Below, piece after piece: positions 13,541-26,200 of a stretch of 64,000 nt of DNA. How positions within the stretch are numbered: position 1 is the first letter of the stretch; every line of letters begins with the position of its first letter. The DNA comes from Schistosoma haematobium (Eukaryota > Platyhelminthes > Trematoda > Strigeidida > Schistosomatidae). The DNA lies in assembly GCF_000699445.3 (NCBI RefSeq), contig NC_067199.1, forward strand, positions 33,216,902 through 33,280,901, given 5' to 3'. The notes under the pieces were generated by a model. The model saw only the letters and a list, made by a program, of their open reading frames with translations. It had not been told where the DNA came from and made no database searches. The translations under genes were made by a program, and so were the position numbers.

Positions 13541-14147
13541 TATTCTTAACGGTGGTTTAGCCTAGATCGACTCGTGATTTTAACTGTGAAAATATGAGTT
13601 CATAATGTTTCAGGTGGTACAACACTAGATCAACTGTTTTGTTATTAAACGGTTTCTGAGTACTATGATAAATACTTTAAGTGAAACGTGTATATTATAG
13701 ATTGCTTCAGTTGATTTTATTAAGACGTATATTTTAATTTTGATCATAATATGTGATCAAATACATGATGTTACACACAACGTCTAACTATACCAACATT
13801 TAAAACTTTCAAATATTTCTGATACAATTTGATTTGATTTTAAACTTGATATATTCTGGAAAAAACATTCCCGAAAGATTATCTGACGGTCATGAGTAAC
13901 AACATCTACAATATACTGGTCGAGAAATTCTAAACTATGCAAACACAGTCTTTTAGTACTTCTTGATATTTTCTCATCAACTGTTCGGCTGATATCTGTT
14001 TATTAGAAAAATTACCTTGTTATATGTATACATAAATATATTCTCCTGTATTCGTTTGGTCACTATTTGCTTATAATGTTCACATTGTATCTGTTAATTT
14101 TGAGTTATGAATTAGTAACAGTTTGACTTACTTATTTATTTTTACAG

Positions 14148-14200
14148 ATATTTTGGCTTATTTTATTATTGGGGGCATTTGCAACAATATCTGACTCATT
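14148..14200 (+). CDS. SLC8B1: NCLX exon: first recognisable membrane segment
   Basis: The exon follows a T-rich tract ending in ACAG and ends before GTAAGC. It opens in phase 0 and leaves two bases. It encodes a hydrophobic stretch, IFWLILLLGAFATISDS, that aligns with the first core helix of NCLX just before the alpha-1 repeat. It is short (53 nt), so identification rests on the in-phase join to the next two exons. Confidence 0.75.
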
Positions 14201-17200
14201 GTAAGCAACCGTTTTTATTCATTTAATGTTTTTAAGAAAATATTTAATTGGATACATTCTTAAAGTGTGCAGATTTCACATTTTGTAAAATCTCATATGT
14301 GTTGAATAAAGTGAAGAATTTCATACTGAAACTTGAACAAGTCGCGTGGTATATAAGAACGGTGATTGTTTTTGTACCATCTAAATATCCTTTCATATCA
14401 GCCTAATATTCCATGAAATACCGTCTAGGAACAACAATATTTTGAAAAACAAATGAAGCTACTTCTAAGTAGTATGTAACTAATAGAAACAATGTTTATT
14501 GATGAGAAGAACTGATTATTTAATTTTAAATACTTTGCAACTAAATTTCATTAGTGAAATCTACATATGATAGCTTGTACATACACTATATAAGACGAGA
14601 TAAATATTTCCTATTTATCATTCATTTCATTATATATTAATAGGTTTTAATAGATCATATTTAGTATAGTCTTTCTTTTCTCTCATAAAAATACATTCTC
14701 ATAGCTTTAGTACCTCTCTTATTGCTTTGGCTCGAAGTTTACGGATGAGTCAAAATTTAGCGGTAAGTTTAATGCTTTGATTCCTTGTATTTTAAGTAAG
14801 AAAAACTTTAAATGTAAATAGTTATAAACAACTAAATTGTGCAAATTTTTATATTCTAGTTTAAATATGTTCTATCTAGTTTAAATAATTATCTAAGCTG
14901 AATATGCTTAATTACTGTCATTGTATGTACTTGGCAAGCCAGAAGATAGAGGTGGATTCGATAAGAGTTATCACATGATTCATTTTCTAGAACTTGATTG
15001 AACCTAATTAATAAGAATGAAGAGAACATACTGTAGGAATGAATTAGATTAAGTTTTACTCAATCATCAAGTTACAAAGAAGGTATGAAAGCAATTGTTG
15101 TAAAGTAGAAATATTATTAGTCACTTATATAGCTCATAAATGTGTGCCCATTCATAGATCGATAGGATAGCAATGAACTGATAACAGAAAACGATCTCTT
15201 ACCAGCCCATCATATTTTATTTGGTTTGGTTGCATTAGAGCCATTGACTAAGATTTATCCCTATAATTTCATATGAATAAAATATAAGCTTGAATAGCTG
15301 TTTGTTCACATAAATTGATTGTATAAGGGGAGAATAATAGGACTTTTAGGAAACGAATTCAGTTTCAATTCATTCAGTGCATTCATTGTATCTCGGTTAC
15401 TGAATACAAGAACTATCTCGAAGCGATCTGTTCAGACAGTACATTGAAATGTACATAAAGTTTAGAACAATCAACTTCCATAAAACTAAAAAGTAGAAAT
15501 TTCAATTTATATTCATAGGCATTTTTAGAGCGTCAATTTTGTTTAATATATAGTTTAAAACATATTATAGAAATGTAGATTAAAAGTCGTATGTTTTAAT
15601 ATATGCAACTGGGATAAAAGTAACTCATTGTAGTTTTTTCAGTGGTGAATCAAATGTATTCATCGGAATGTGACCATCCCTCACATAGTACTTGAATTTC
15701 ATAACGAGTGTAGATGTTCCATTGGTGAATATTTAATAAAAAAACATTAGGTCTAAATTTACCGCTTCTTGATATTTGAGTCAAAAATGTATTCTAGTGT
15801 ATTTTATCGGTGATGGAATTCGATCAACAATAATGCCTAGTCAATAATGATGTTATTTACCAATTGGTTATCTCTTAGTATAAAAATCTCAGTTCTACAA
15901 GTGATCAGAAGTACACTGAATAGTACAATTGTAGCGTTTTTAAATATGACACTGAATGACGTATGAGGATCAGCTTAATCAAGATTGCAGATCTACCTTA
16001 CTGATGCATGTTAAATAGCACGAAATCTTGGTCTAGGGCTTCCTGCTGACTATTTTCAACCATTGAATACTGTATGCATTGTAGAATAAATAAAACGTTT
16101 GAAAAGAAATATAACTAATGGCTCTTGAGCACAAAGTTGAATCGATATTAATGTTTCATTATTTTGCACACAGTTTTAATCAGTAAAAATACAAACTGTT
16201 TATGGACATTTATATGAGCTTAAGCAAGTTAAAGGAATAAAGCATAGTATCAATCGACTATAAGATCATATGATTTCCATCCATTCAAAAATTATGGGTT
16301 GTGTTTAGATTTTAAAATAATTTTGATAACAAAGGAAAATATTGGAAGATCTGAATTTCTAAACGAGTTAATTATAGATGGTAGTATTCATAATAACTAT
16401 TGACTTGGGTCTACAACGATCGCAACTTTCGTATTTGTGTTTTATTGACATTGAGATTAATGAAGGTAGTGAGTGACTGAAATTAATGAACTATTGGAAT
16501 TCAAATAACTCCGTACATAATTAGTTTTACTTCAAGAACTGTCGAGAAAAATATAACAGCTTACCGGGATATGATTAGAAAATAATTATTTAGTAAGAAT
16601 GTATTCATGAATACATATATATCCAGGAGATGAGTCCTAGATGTGATGAAATGCGTTTCCTGAATTCCACTGTTAGTTATATTCAAAAATAAATTTTCTT
16701 TTCACTTTTAAGGTCATATAATTTATGCCAGTTGATTATGTCAGAAATGATCGATTTATGTATTACTCATTTTAGACTATTTGTGAAAAATTATTGAAAT
16801 ATACTTTTAAAACTAATTTCTTTAATGAAATTTTAGGGAGTTACACTTTTAGCATTTGGCAACGGGGCTCCAGATGTTTTTAGTGCAGTCACAGCCATTA
16901 CGACTGGAGATCCTGACGCACCAGATGAAGGACTTGGATTAGGGTTTTTATTAGGTAGGTACATTTTCATAAATACATAAAACATAAATATTTATTACTG
17001 TTACAAGGATTACTTTTTATCGTAATTAGCTTTTTAAATTTGTCGAAAACATACAATTTCATTTTACGTTGTATGATGTTCGTCACGTTATGATTCTCAT
17101 TTTACGATTCAAATTACAAAACATCTACTATTAAACCTTTAAAATATTTCTATTGGAAACAATGAATAAAATCAATCTCTTGGAATGATTCTGTTGTGAT

Positions 17201-20200
17201 TTTATATCCGGCTTTTTATCACGTGATCTATCCACCAATCAAAATACGACTTATACAATCTTAGCACTGTGCTAAACCAATGACGTTCGACCGGTATGAA
17301 CAGCCTAGCGTCCTTATTGGTCCTATGTCCGCCTAGCCCGTCCATTTGAGTCCAGAACACCAATACCAGCTTCCACTATGTGAATCAATCGAATCGAATC
17401 TTATGTTTCAAACATAATGTTTTTATATATCGAACAAACAGACCGCAACGCACCATAAGATAGGAAATAATATTTGTACACAATAAAGCCAAAAAGTGGC
17501 TGTGAACGTAGGAGGCAGTAATCAATAAATTGAACATAGCTTAAGAACAGTAAATCGTACAATAATAAATTATAGGTCAAAGTAAAGCTTATAATAAAAG
17601 GAATATAAATATACATAATCTAATTATTGAATAGTTATACCATAAGAATGTATAGATAATATTAGTCAATTAATATGTCTCAGAAGTTACTAGTGATTTA
17701 ATCTTCGCTCGGATATAACAGATTCCATTCAACATCTACAAATATTTTACTAAGTACTCAATACTATACACACAAGTTTTCATATTCAACTAAAACTTAA
17801 AGATAAGTTAGAATGATTGAAATGACAAATTAAATTTAGAGTTGAGTTGTTTATTGAAATAGTAACATCATCTGTCATATTTCCAGTAAATTTCATATTT
17901 GAATCCAAAAAGTGCTAATCAATTTATTCGAATGAATTATTGAAAATTCAAATCAAACAAACTATTGTATAATCAAATATGAAAAATATTTGAGCAAACA
18001 ATTGTTTTCAATAACTTCATCATCAGGCTCTACAGTTATAAGTTCATAATTACAATATTTTACAACACTTTACTCCAAATCATCTTGACCTTTATTGAAT
18101 GATCTTTCTAATTTGCAAATAATACAATTTCGAAGTATATATATCGTAACAGATGCAAACGTTCACCATTTTTAACAGACAACATTGTTAAATTCATTAA
18201 TACATGCCTTATTTTAGCCTTTGTGAAATATCACAACTATGGACTTATAACTGTAGAGCATGATGATGAAGTTATTGAAAACAGTTGTTTGCTCAGATAT
18301 TCTTCATTTTTGAATATTCTATGGCGATTTTTAAACTGTTGTATAATTTTTAATTTGAAATATAAATTAGTGAAGTTCAAAAGTTAATTTAAGTTTAATC
18401 GTATGAGTTGTAAATATGAATTGAATTTTTAATGTAATTATTGAATAATTATACAATAAGAATATTTATAGAATACTAGTCTATTAACAGTCCTCGGAAG
18501 TTACCTGTAACTTAATCTTCACTGGGTTATAACATGGTTAATAAATGTTTAAAATTAATACTTAAATTAACTACTTCATATATAGAAAGTCAACTTGGTT
18601 TTCAAATGTATTCAATATATGAAGTTCAAAGAACTTCTAGTCACTGAAATAACATTAAAGTTTATATGAACGGTTATTATTAACCGTCCAATTATGCATA
18701 TTCTTTTAGAATGGAGTTATTTCATGGTATTTAAAACTTTGTCAAAACATTCATTTGAATATCAAGGTGTCATACAACTTGATTCCTTGATAATAATAAC
18801 ATTTACAGGATAAAATGAATGAATTCCATATCGAAGTTTCATATTAGCTGCAAATGGTCTAAAGCTACAAACAGTAATTTGATTTAGAAACAAATGCTGG
18901 GCATATTTTATTTAGTCAAGTTAAAGTTGGTACATGAACCGAAAATGAAGATCATAACAAGTGAAATTAAATTCAAAACATGATATTAAGAATAGTAAAG
19001 ACTGTTGCCCATTTATACTAGTAATGTAAAGTAGACATCGTCATCATCATCATGGATATTGATTTTATCTATTTATTTATTTTAATTTAGGATCTGGTCT
19101 TCTGGTAAATACGGTTACAGCTGGATTGGTTATCTTTTTAAAGCCATTTAAACTCAGTCGTAGACCATTTTTAAAAGATACCATATTTTATATGATTGCT
19201 GTCAGTTGGGCTGCATCAATTTTGATCCGTCGGAAAATTTATTTCGCAGACGCTATTGGTCAGTTGATTATGCTTATTCATCTTTATTTGAAAATAATAA
19301 AAACACTAGTTTCAAAATTTCTCTAGCCAAATAAGATGAATAAGTTTTTTTTAATAAATTAATGAAAATTATGTTTTAATTCTCTTGATTGATGGAAAAG
19401 AATAAAGATATTTTATCATCAATATACATATATGTAAACCATGCCTGTAAATTGAAGATCTAGACAAATGTAATTTGTTCACAAATACTAATATCGATCA
19501 TAAATAGTCTGAAATTTCCTAATGTTAATGTAAAAAATGTGGTACTGTATAACTTAGTGATATGAAGTACATTAAATTCAATAGTTTGTCATTGATATCG
19601 CTAAAAATGAATAATGTATTCGATACATTTCCAATAGCATTGCTCATTAACGTCAGTTACGAGATTGTAGGATCGGTTTACTTTTTTGTAAAAATGGTTA
19701 AGAATAAAATGTAGTCTTATCAGATATTTCCTTGCATAAATCATTTAACATTCTAGTTTTTTCGATCAGATAATTATAAGGAACAAGTAGAAGCAAATAA
19801 GAGCGTTAATTCAAGACAATTTGGCTATGAAAATTAAAAATCATACATAGAATAAGGTTTTAAATATATAACAACAATTGAGAAGTTGACTTCTAAATTT
19901 TTGGCTGCTTACTCGATACTAAATGAATAAGTTAGTAGTATACAATGACTTTAATAACATAAATCTTAAACTATATTATAAACATAATAACTAGTTTTCA
20001 ATCATCTGTTTCTTATCTGATCGATAAATGACATAATAACTATTCTTTTTTTTATGTATCACAAACAGACAACAAGTGTAGTGGTATTCAAAACTAAGAA
20101 TTATCAAACAACTGTTTTGTCCTATTCTAAGGAATTCAAGTGGTGCATATTCAGAACCCCACTAGGAGTCAAATGTATGACTACAAAATCTACAGAGGAA

Positions 20201-23200
20201 CATATTACCTTTTGTGCCACTGATTTAGAATAATTCATTTAATTGCTCTCATTCAATGTTAATGATTAATAATTGTTATTATTTTCTTTAGAATTAACAT
20301 TTCCAATCTTAATATTTAATTTGTTGAAAAATAATTAATTTTTTCCGTGTAGGATTTTTAGTATTCTACTTAATCTATGTATTAACTACATGGGTTAGTA
20401 GTACTTATATGCATCGTCAAAGAAAAAATGGAACACATAGTATCATTCCATTGTTTTTACAAAATATTCTTTCAAAACCGTTAAACACGTTAAGTCGTAA
20501 ACGACAAAATTTATTACAAACATGTCAACGCATTTGTCCTCAATTTATGTTTTTGAAAAGAATTCGAAAGAAAATCAATTTTTATCAGTTTAAGAAATCT
20601 AAATCATTGCAAAATCATGTAATTATTGAAGATGGAATGAAAAATCTATATTCAAATGTTGTTTCCGAGAAAGTTTTACCTGAAAAAACAGTTTTGTCAG
20701 CAAATGCTAAATTAAATGGGAATGTTGAATCGAGAGGTAAGTGAAAAAAAGTATTTTGTATTGCTGTAACAATGGAACCATGATATAATTTATTGAGATA
20801 AGTCAATTAGCGATTAAAACTTTTGTCATCAGATGGATTTTAAGTGAAAAGCTTTTCGTTTCTAATGATTTGTATCATGTCAAACAGATGAGGTTTTACA
20901 TGAAAGTGACATGGATTTATGACGTTATGCAAATTACTCATGAATATAACGTTTCTCTCAACAGTCAGGTACTGTAATGGTGACCGGATTTTGGGGAGTT
21001 AGTATGTTATGTAGTTGATTACTGTACTATTAAAAAAACATGATAACAATTAATCCATGTTTAGGATGATAGTTCAATCTTTTTTATGGTGGTTGCTTCA
21101 TTTCTAACGCCAAAGTTATTTACATTGTCGAGTGCATATGTGGATAACACAGAAAATTATTTTGTTTGTATAAAAAATATGTTGAAAGTGTTGAATTCTT
21201 TGAGCTTAGTAATTTGAAAATAAAGCTGTCATTATATTTCTAGACATCATTGCTAACTCAAATTACAAAGAGAAAAAAGGATGTCTCTTAGTTGATTGGT
21301 GATGCATGACAGGAAACGTGAACTTAGATTACAAGCTATTCGGGCTTTGACTTTCAGGTGATTCGCAATATATATAGTGAGCACGGTGTCCAGTTTTATG
21401 GATGGATAGCCACTGTTCAACTTGATAACTAGAGGCCGATTAGTTTTATAGACCATACTAGAGGTAACTAGACTATTTCTGGAAATGGATTCCATAGAGT
21501 ATTCGATATCATGAAGAGATGTACATAAAACATACCAGATTCGGTAATTTTGAATTATCTTAGAGAATCATAACATAAAAATCTTACAAAGGCTTTCATG
21601 AATGATGTTATGCAGTGGCTTGGGTTTTTTTTAATTGGCGCTCAGGAATGATTTTCACTACTTTCTTCAATGTTGATTGCTTCCGATAGCCTCTAATTAA
21701 GCCACGTCTCAATAAGAAACACTTTTTTTCGAATATTTTACGATATCACTTGACTCATCCTTTAATGCTTTACATAATGCGACTTAAAAGTCATAAGTAA
21801 GTTTAAAAAGTTTTATATTTGTAATTGGACCATTGAACTATTATTTTATGCCATGAAATAATATGTACAGGTAATCCAGCTATTGTAAAACGCTCAGATT
21901 TCGTCTAATGGGTCACAGGTTAGAACCCTGCTCCATATACTTCTGTCTAGAAAGCCGGATAGTACCACCGACATCTGTATAAGAAGGTGCAGCTTTAATT
22001 TGAGTCGATAAACCTGAACTGAAAAGATAAATTATCTAACTAAATCTTTATGATAATAAATTTGTAAACTGTTTTATTTCACAAGTAAAAATAATACGTT
22101 TGAGATATTCCGATGAACAGAAAAATTAGATTTCCTGACGTTTCGTGACTCAGTGTAAGTCACTTCTTTAGAGAATGAATAATCAAATCAAAATTAACTC
22201 AAGTTTAGTTAGGTTACTTATTTCCTGGAGAAGTGATCTACACTGAGTCACGAAACGTCAGAAAATCTAGTTTTTCTATTCATTAAGATATTACAAATAT
22301 ATAACGATCTACGCGATGCTCAGTTTATTTGGAATTATCAAGTCAAACCTTGGTAATGATGCTTGTTTTATTTCATTTCATTTATATTTAAGTTGGATAG
22401 TTGTATGTTCACTAATGACCAGTTTAATAATGCAATCATTAAGCATTTAGTTGGAGACTATAATCTATCGAATGAAGCAGGTCGGGTGTAAGATAATAAT
22501 TTATCTGTTATATTAAATATGGGTCACTCATTATAGTTAACCGATTGATATTAAAAATCTGAATCATTCAGATTTGTAATTAGTGACCTGAAACTACCGT
22601 ACACATCGCAAGATTCGATAGACTTAAGTTTTCTTCCATATGAGGTTTTGGGTAAGCACTCATGAAGAGCTCGTGTTTTTAGGTTTTCATAGATTTACCA
22701 CTTGACTTGTAGTCGTGATGAAAATCACATTGAAAGAATAAAAAAGTACATTTTTCTCATAAAACGCCATTAAATTTATTATACCAACAATGTTTTTTGT
22801 TGACTACAAAAAATGCAGATCGAGAAAAAGTTACAATTCCTAATATTCACGTCAGTGATAAACGAATAAATAGTCGACAAATAAATGCACCAAAAATTGA
22901 AATCACTTCACCACAAGATATCGACGATCTCAATTCACATTTGGATCATTCATCATATCTACATGGAGATGAAAGTCCACGTTTGTCATCTGATTCACAC
23001 GATTTTAAAAATTATTTAAATCCACCTGATGGTGCTAAAAAACGAGCATCTTCATTAATTTCAACTGAACCAATGTCAAGCGATAGACGTTTATCAACTG
23101 AAAATTCTGGTTTAAGTCGTGGACGCTGTCGTAGAGCACAATCAGTATTTAGACGAAGACCTAGTTCTAGAATGAGTACAACAGGGTATGAGTTATCTTA

Positions 23201-26200
23201 TATGGTACGATGGATTATAGGTAAATTGATGTTAGTTTTTTTCCAATGATTTGTATGAAACAAGTTGTAATCCGTTAGTTTTTGTTTGTACGAAAAAGTG
23301 TAAACTACGTTTTCCCGTAATCTTGTACAACACCGAAATTTGAATTGTCCTTGGAATTGATATTTTCATAGGTTAATACTATATAGTAAGAAATAGGATG
23401 TCACCGATAAAATCTATCCACAAAACTAGTGATCTCGTTGAATGACTATTTTGTATACATTTGGCCTAAAAGCATAAAGTGTTACGTTTAGATTAAACTT
23501 GTAACGATAGACTGTCAGCAGAAAAACTAACTTTATAAGTTCATAACACGGAATGAATTCATTTAATATACATTTAGGGTTATCGTCACTATGTACAAAA
23601 TCTGGCGCAGGTAATATAACTGGATTATTTTTCGTCAGTACTTTTCTATCATCTGATTGATTTGTTACTCGCTTCTTTATTATTTTCTCTAGCACAATAA
23701 CAAAAAATGTATTATTCAAACAAATTTGTGAAAAACAATATACTTTTTATAACAGATAATAATTGTGAATGAAACAGAACTTGAAGACATCTAATCTGTA
23801 TTTGGAACTCCTTAACAATTTATAGCCACTACTCTATATAGGACCAAATCCATAGCCTTTAGGTAGCGGACTGAGCAAAATACAATCGGTTCGCATTTTT
23901 AACTTAGATCTGTTGATAATATACAGCTGTACACATTCAGCGTCACTTGTGAGTGTCTGACCAACTTCTAGCATAACTTATTTCTTTGATAATAAATGCA
24001 TATTAGAATATGAGAGAATTCTTTTCTATGATTCTTCAAAGAATGTTATTCGGTGATAGAAATTGTTTCTTAAATTAAATAGATTTTCACGAGCTTGACA
24101 CATATACACACTTTAATACTTAGTCATATTTTATAAGAAATTTCACAAGAAATCTCTCTTACATGTTCTTATCATCTCAGAAATAAAAAACTTAGGACAT
24201 TAGTAACTACAAAAATATAACGTGTAGTTAGATCGTCAGATGTTACATAAAATCTTATGTAGAGATTTATCTATAATTAGTTTAAATAAAAAGGCGCTAA
24301 TATTTGTGAGAATTTACTAAAAAAATCCATTTAACAGTGAAGTAAAAGATGATGAAGTTCTAACTTTATAATTCTCTGAACTGATAGAAGTAATAATAGT
24401 TCAGAACTTTTTCTAATAAAACCATACTTCAAAAATAAACCTGAATGGCTGTAATAATGGTCGTGGAAAATTTTACTACCCCTCTTATTTATCAATCAGG
24501 ATTCGAGTGAATTTAATGGGTAATTTAAAACAGAAGTAGGTAGCTTTTGATCATTACTGTACAGCCTCTATATTGTTGGTGTGTGCATTCGTTAGAGAGT
24601 TAACAAAATTACGCTTGTTAACACTAATAAGGATTAATATAGAAGACGTTAGAGTGGAAATGTGTTGGTAATATTATTTTGCAGACGTCTGCCCCATATA
24701 CTAAAAACCTATTAGTTCGATGAAAAGCATTTCTTACACATCTCTTCAATCATCATACTTTAGAACCATAAGTGTACTATGAATATGAAGTCATTATCTC
24801 GAAACTGATTTGTTCGTCGCCGAAGTATGGTTTTACCAACTTTTATGGAATTATTAAGACTAAATATAGCTATCTCGAAGGCGATAACGAAGAAAACCTC
24901 GGTTGACGAATTCTTGACGATCGCCTGACAGTTGCATAAAATTTGAGCCACGTTTTGTTTCCTAAATAGCTGTGCGTATATTCATGACATATTTTTATCA
25001 AGAAAACTTGTTCAACATTCAATGGTATGTGGAATATCTAATTTTCTAGTTGAACATCTTTTTAAATTTCTTTTCAATTGTTTAATTTTCTTTGTAGCAA
25101 ATCGGGAATTAAAGGAGAAGTCTATGGGTTCACGTACGTTGTATTACTAAGATTTTTATTTATCAACATGTAATATGTTTTTTATTAATAAAGTATATAC
25201 AGTCCATCAAGAATATTAACCTAATGATGAATTAACGGATACTAAATAACATCAAAATCGTAAGATGTTTATTTGGAAGTACACAACACTATTGAACTTG
25301 AGCAACGGCAAGTAATAAATACAAATTACTTGATATTTGTTGGGTGGTTGGAGGTGGTCTTCAAAAAACATTGGATCTAAGTTTTGTGCTAGTAGGAACC
25401 CGTCTACAAGGCGTACCTGTAAGGGAAGGGGAACTGATACTAGCTGTAAGATCGTACATGGATCACCCAGTCTTACAATTTGAAACAGTGCTATTGAGCT
25501 ACTCAAGCAGCTACTAACCTCCTCTGCAACTCAGGTATTTACGGTTGATTAGTCTGTGAGTTGTGACTAGTATCATGTTTATCTATTCCTTTTGGTACTT
25601 ATCGAATTCTGTTGATCAGGTTGCCGTGCAGCACACCTTACTGACGAGTGTAAATGGTGCTAAACTTAGTCTCACAGTCTCCTATCGACTATCTGTAACT
25701 ATCTAACATCTCAACATAGAGCACGCGATTTCGAATTATCCAACGTAATGGTCCGATTGCAACTTGATCGATCGAGTTCAATCGGCATTAAAAGTACTAG
25801 ACAAGCATGACATTAGTCACTACTTAGTGATCAATTAATTGTACTTCGTATTATCCGGAATTTCGGAAACGTTCCTTGAGGAAACGTTTTAGAATTGACA
25901 AATAATTAAAAATAAACAAGATTTCAAAAAATAGCCTAGGCAGATAACTTAAATGATTTAAAGGGTGAGAGAAATAACCATAGGTACTTAAAATTAAACT
26001 GATATACTAGAATATTAACGTAAAAGCTATCTGATACATTCGTTGAATCAGGGTGAAAAAGTTATCACAGAACGTGAAATTGGCTAAAATTTGGCAAAAC
26101 ACAGAAAGGTGAATAAAGAATAAGTGAATTATACAAATAATCAACAAATGTAACAATAAAGTATTTGAAAGAATTTAAGAATAACGGTGATAGATCGCAC

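Noticed and set aside
20615..20806. Minus-strand open frame overlapping an exchanger exon
   Set aside because: Shadow of the real plus-strand exon, which joins in phase to its neighbours.
21885..21960. Possible tRNA gene
   Set aside because: Only a B-box-like motif is visible; no acceptor-stem pairing or A box, so it is better explained as a SINE fragment.
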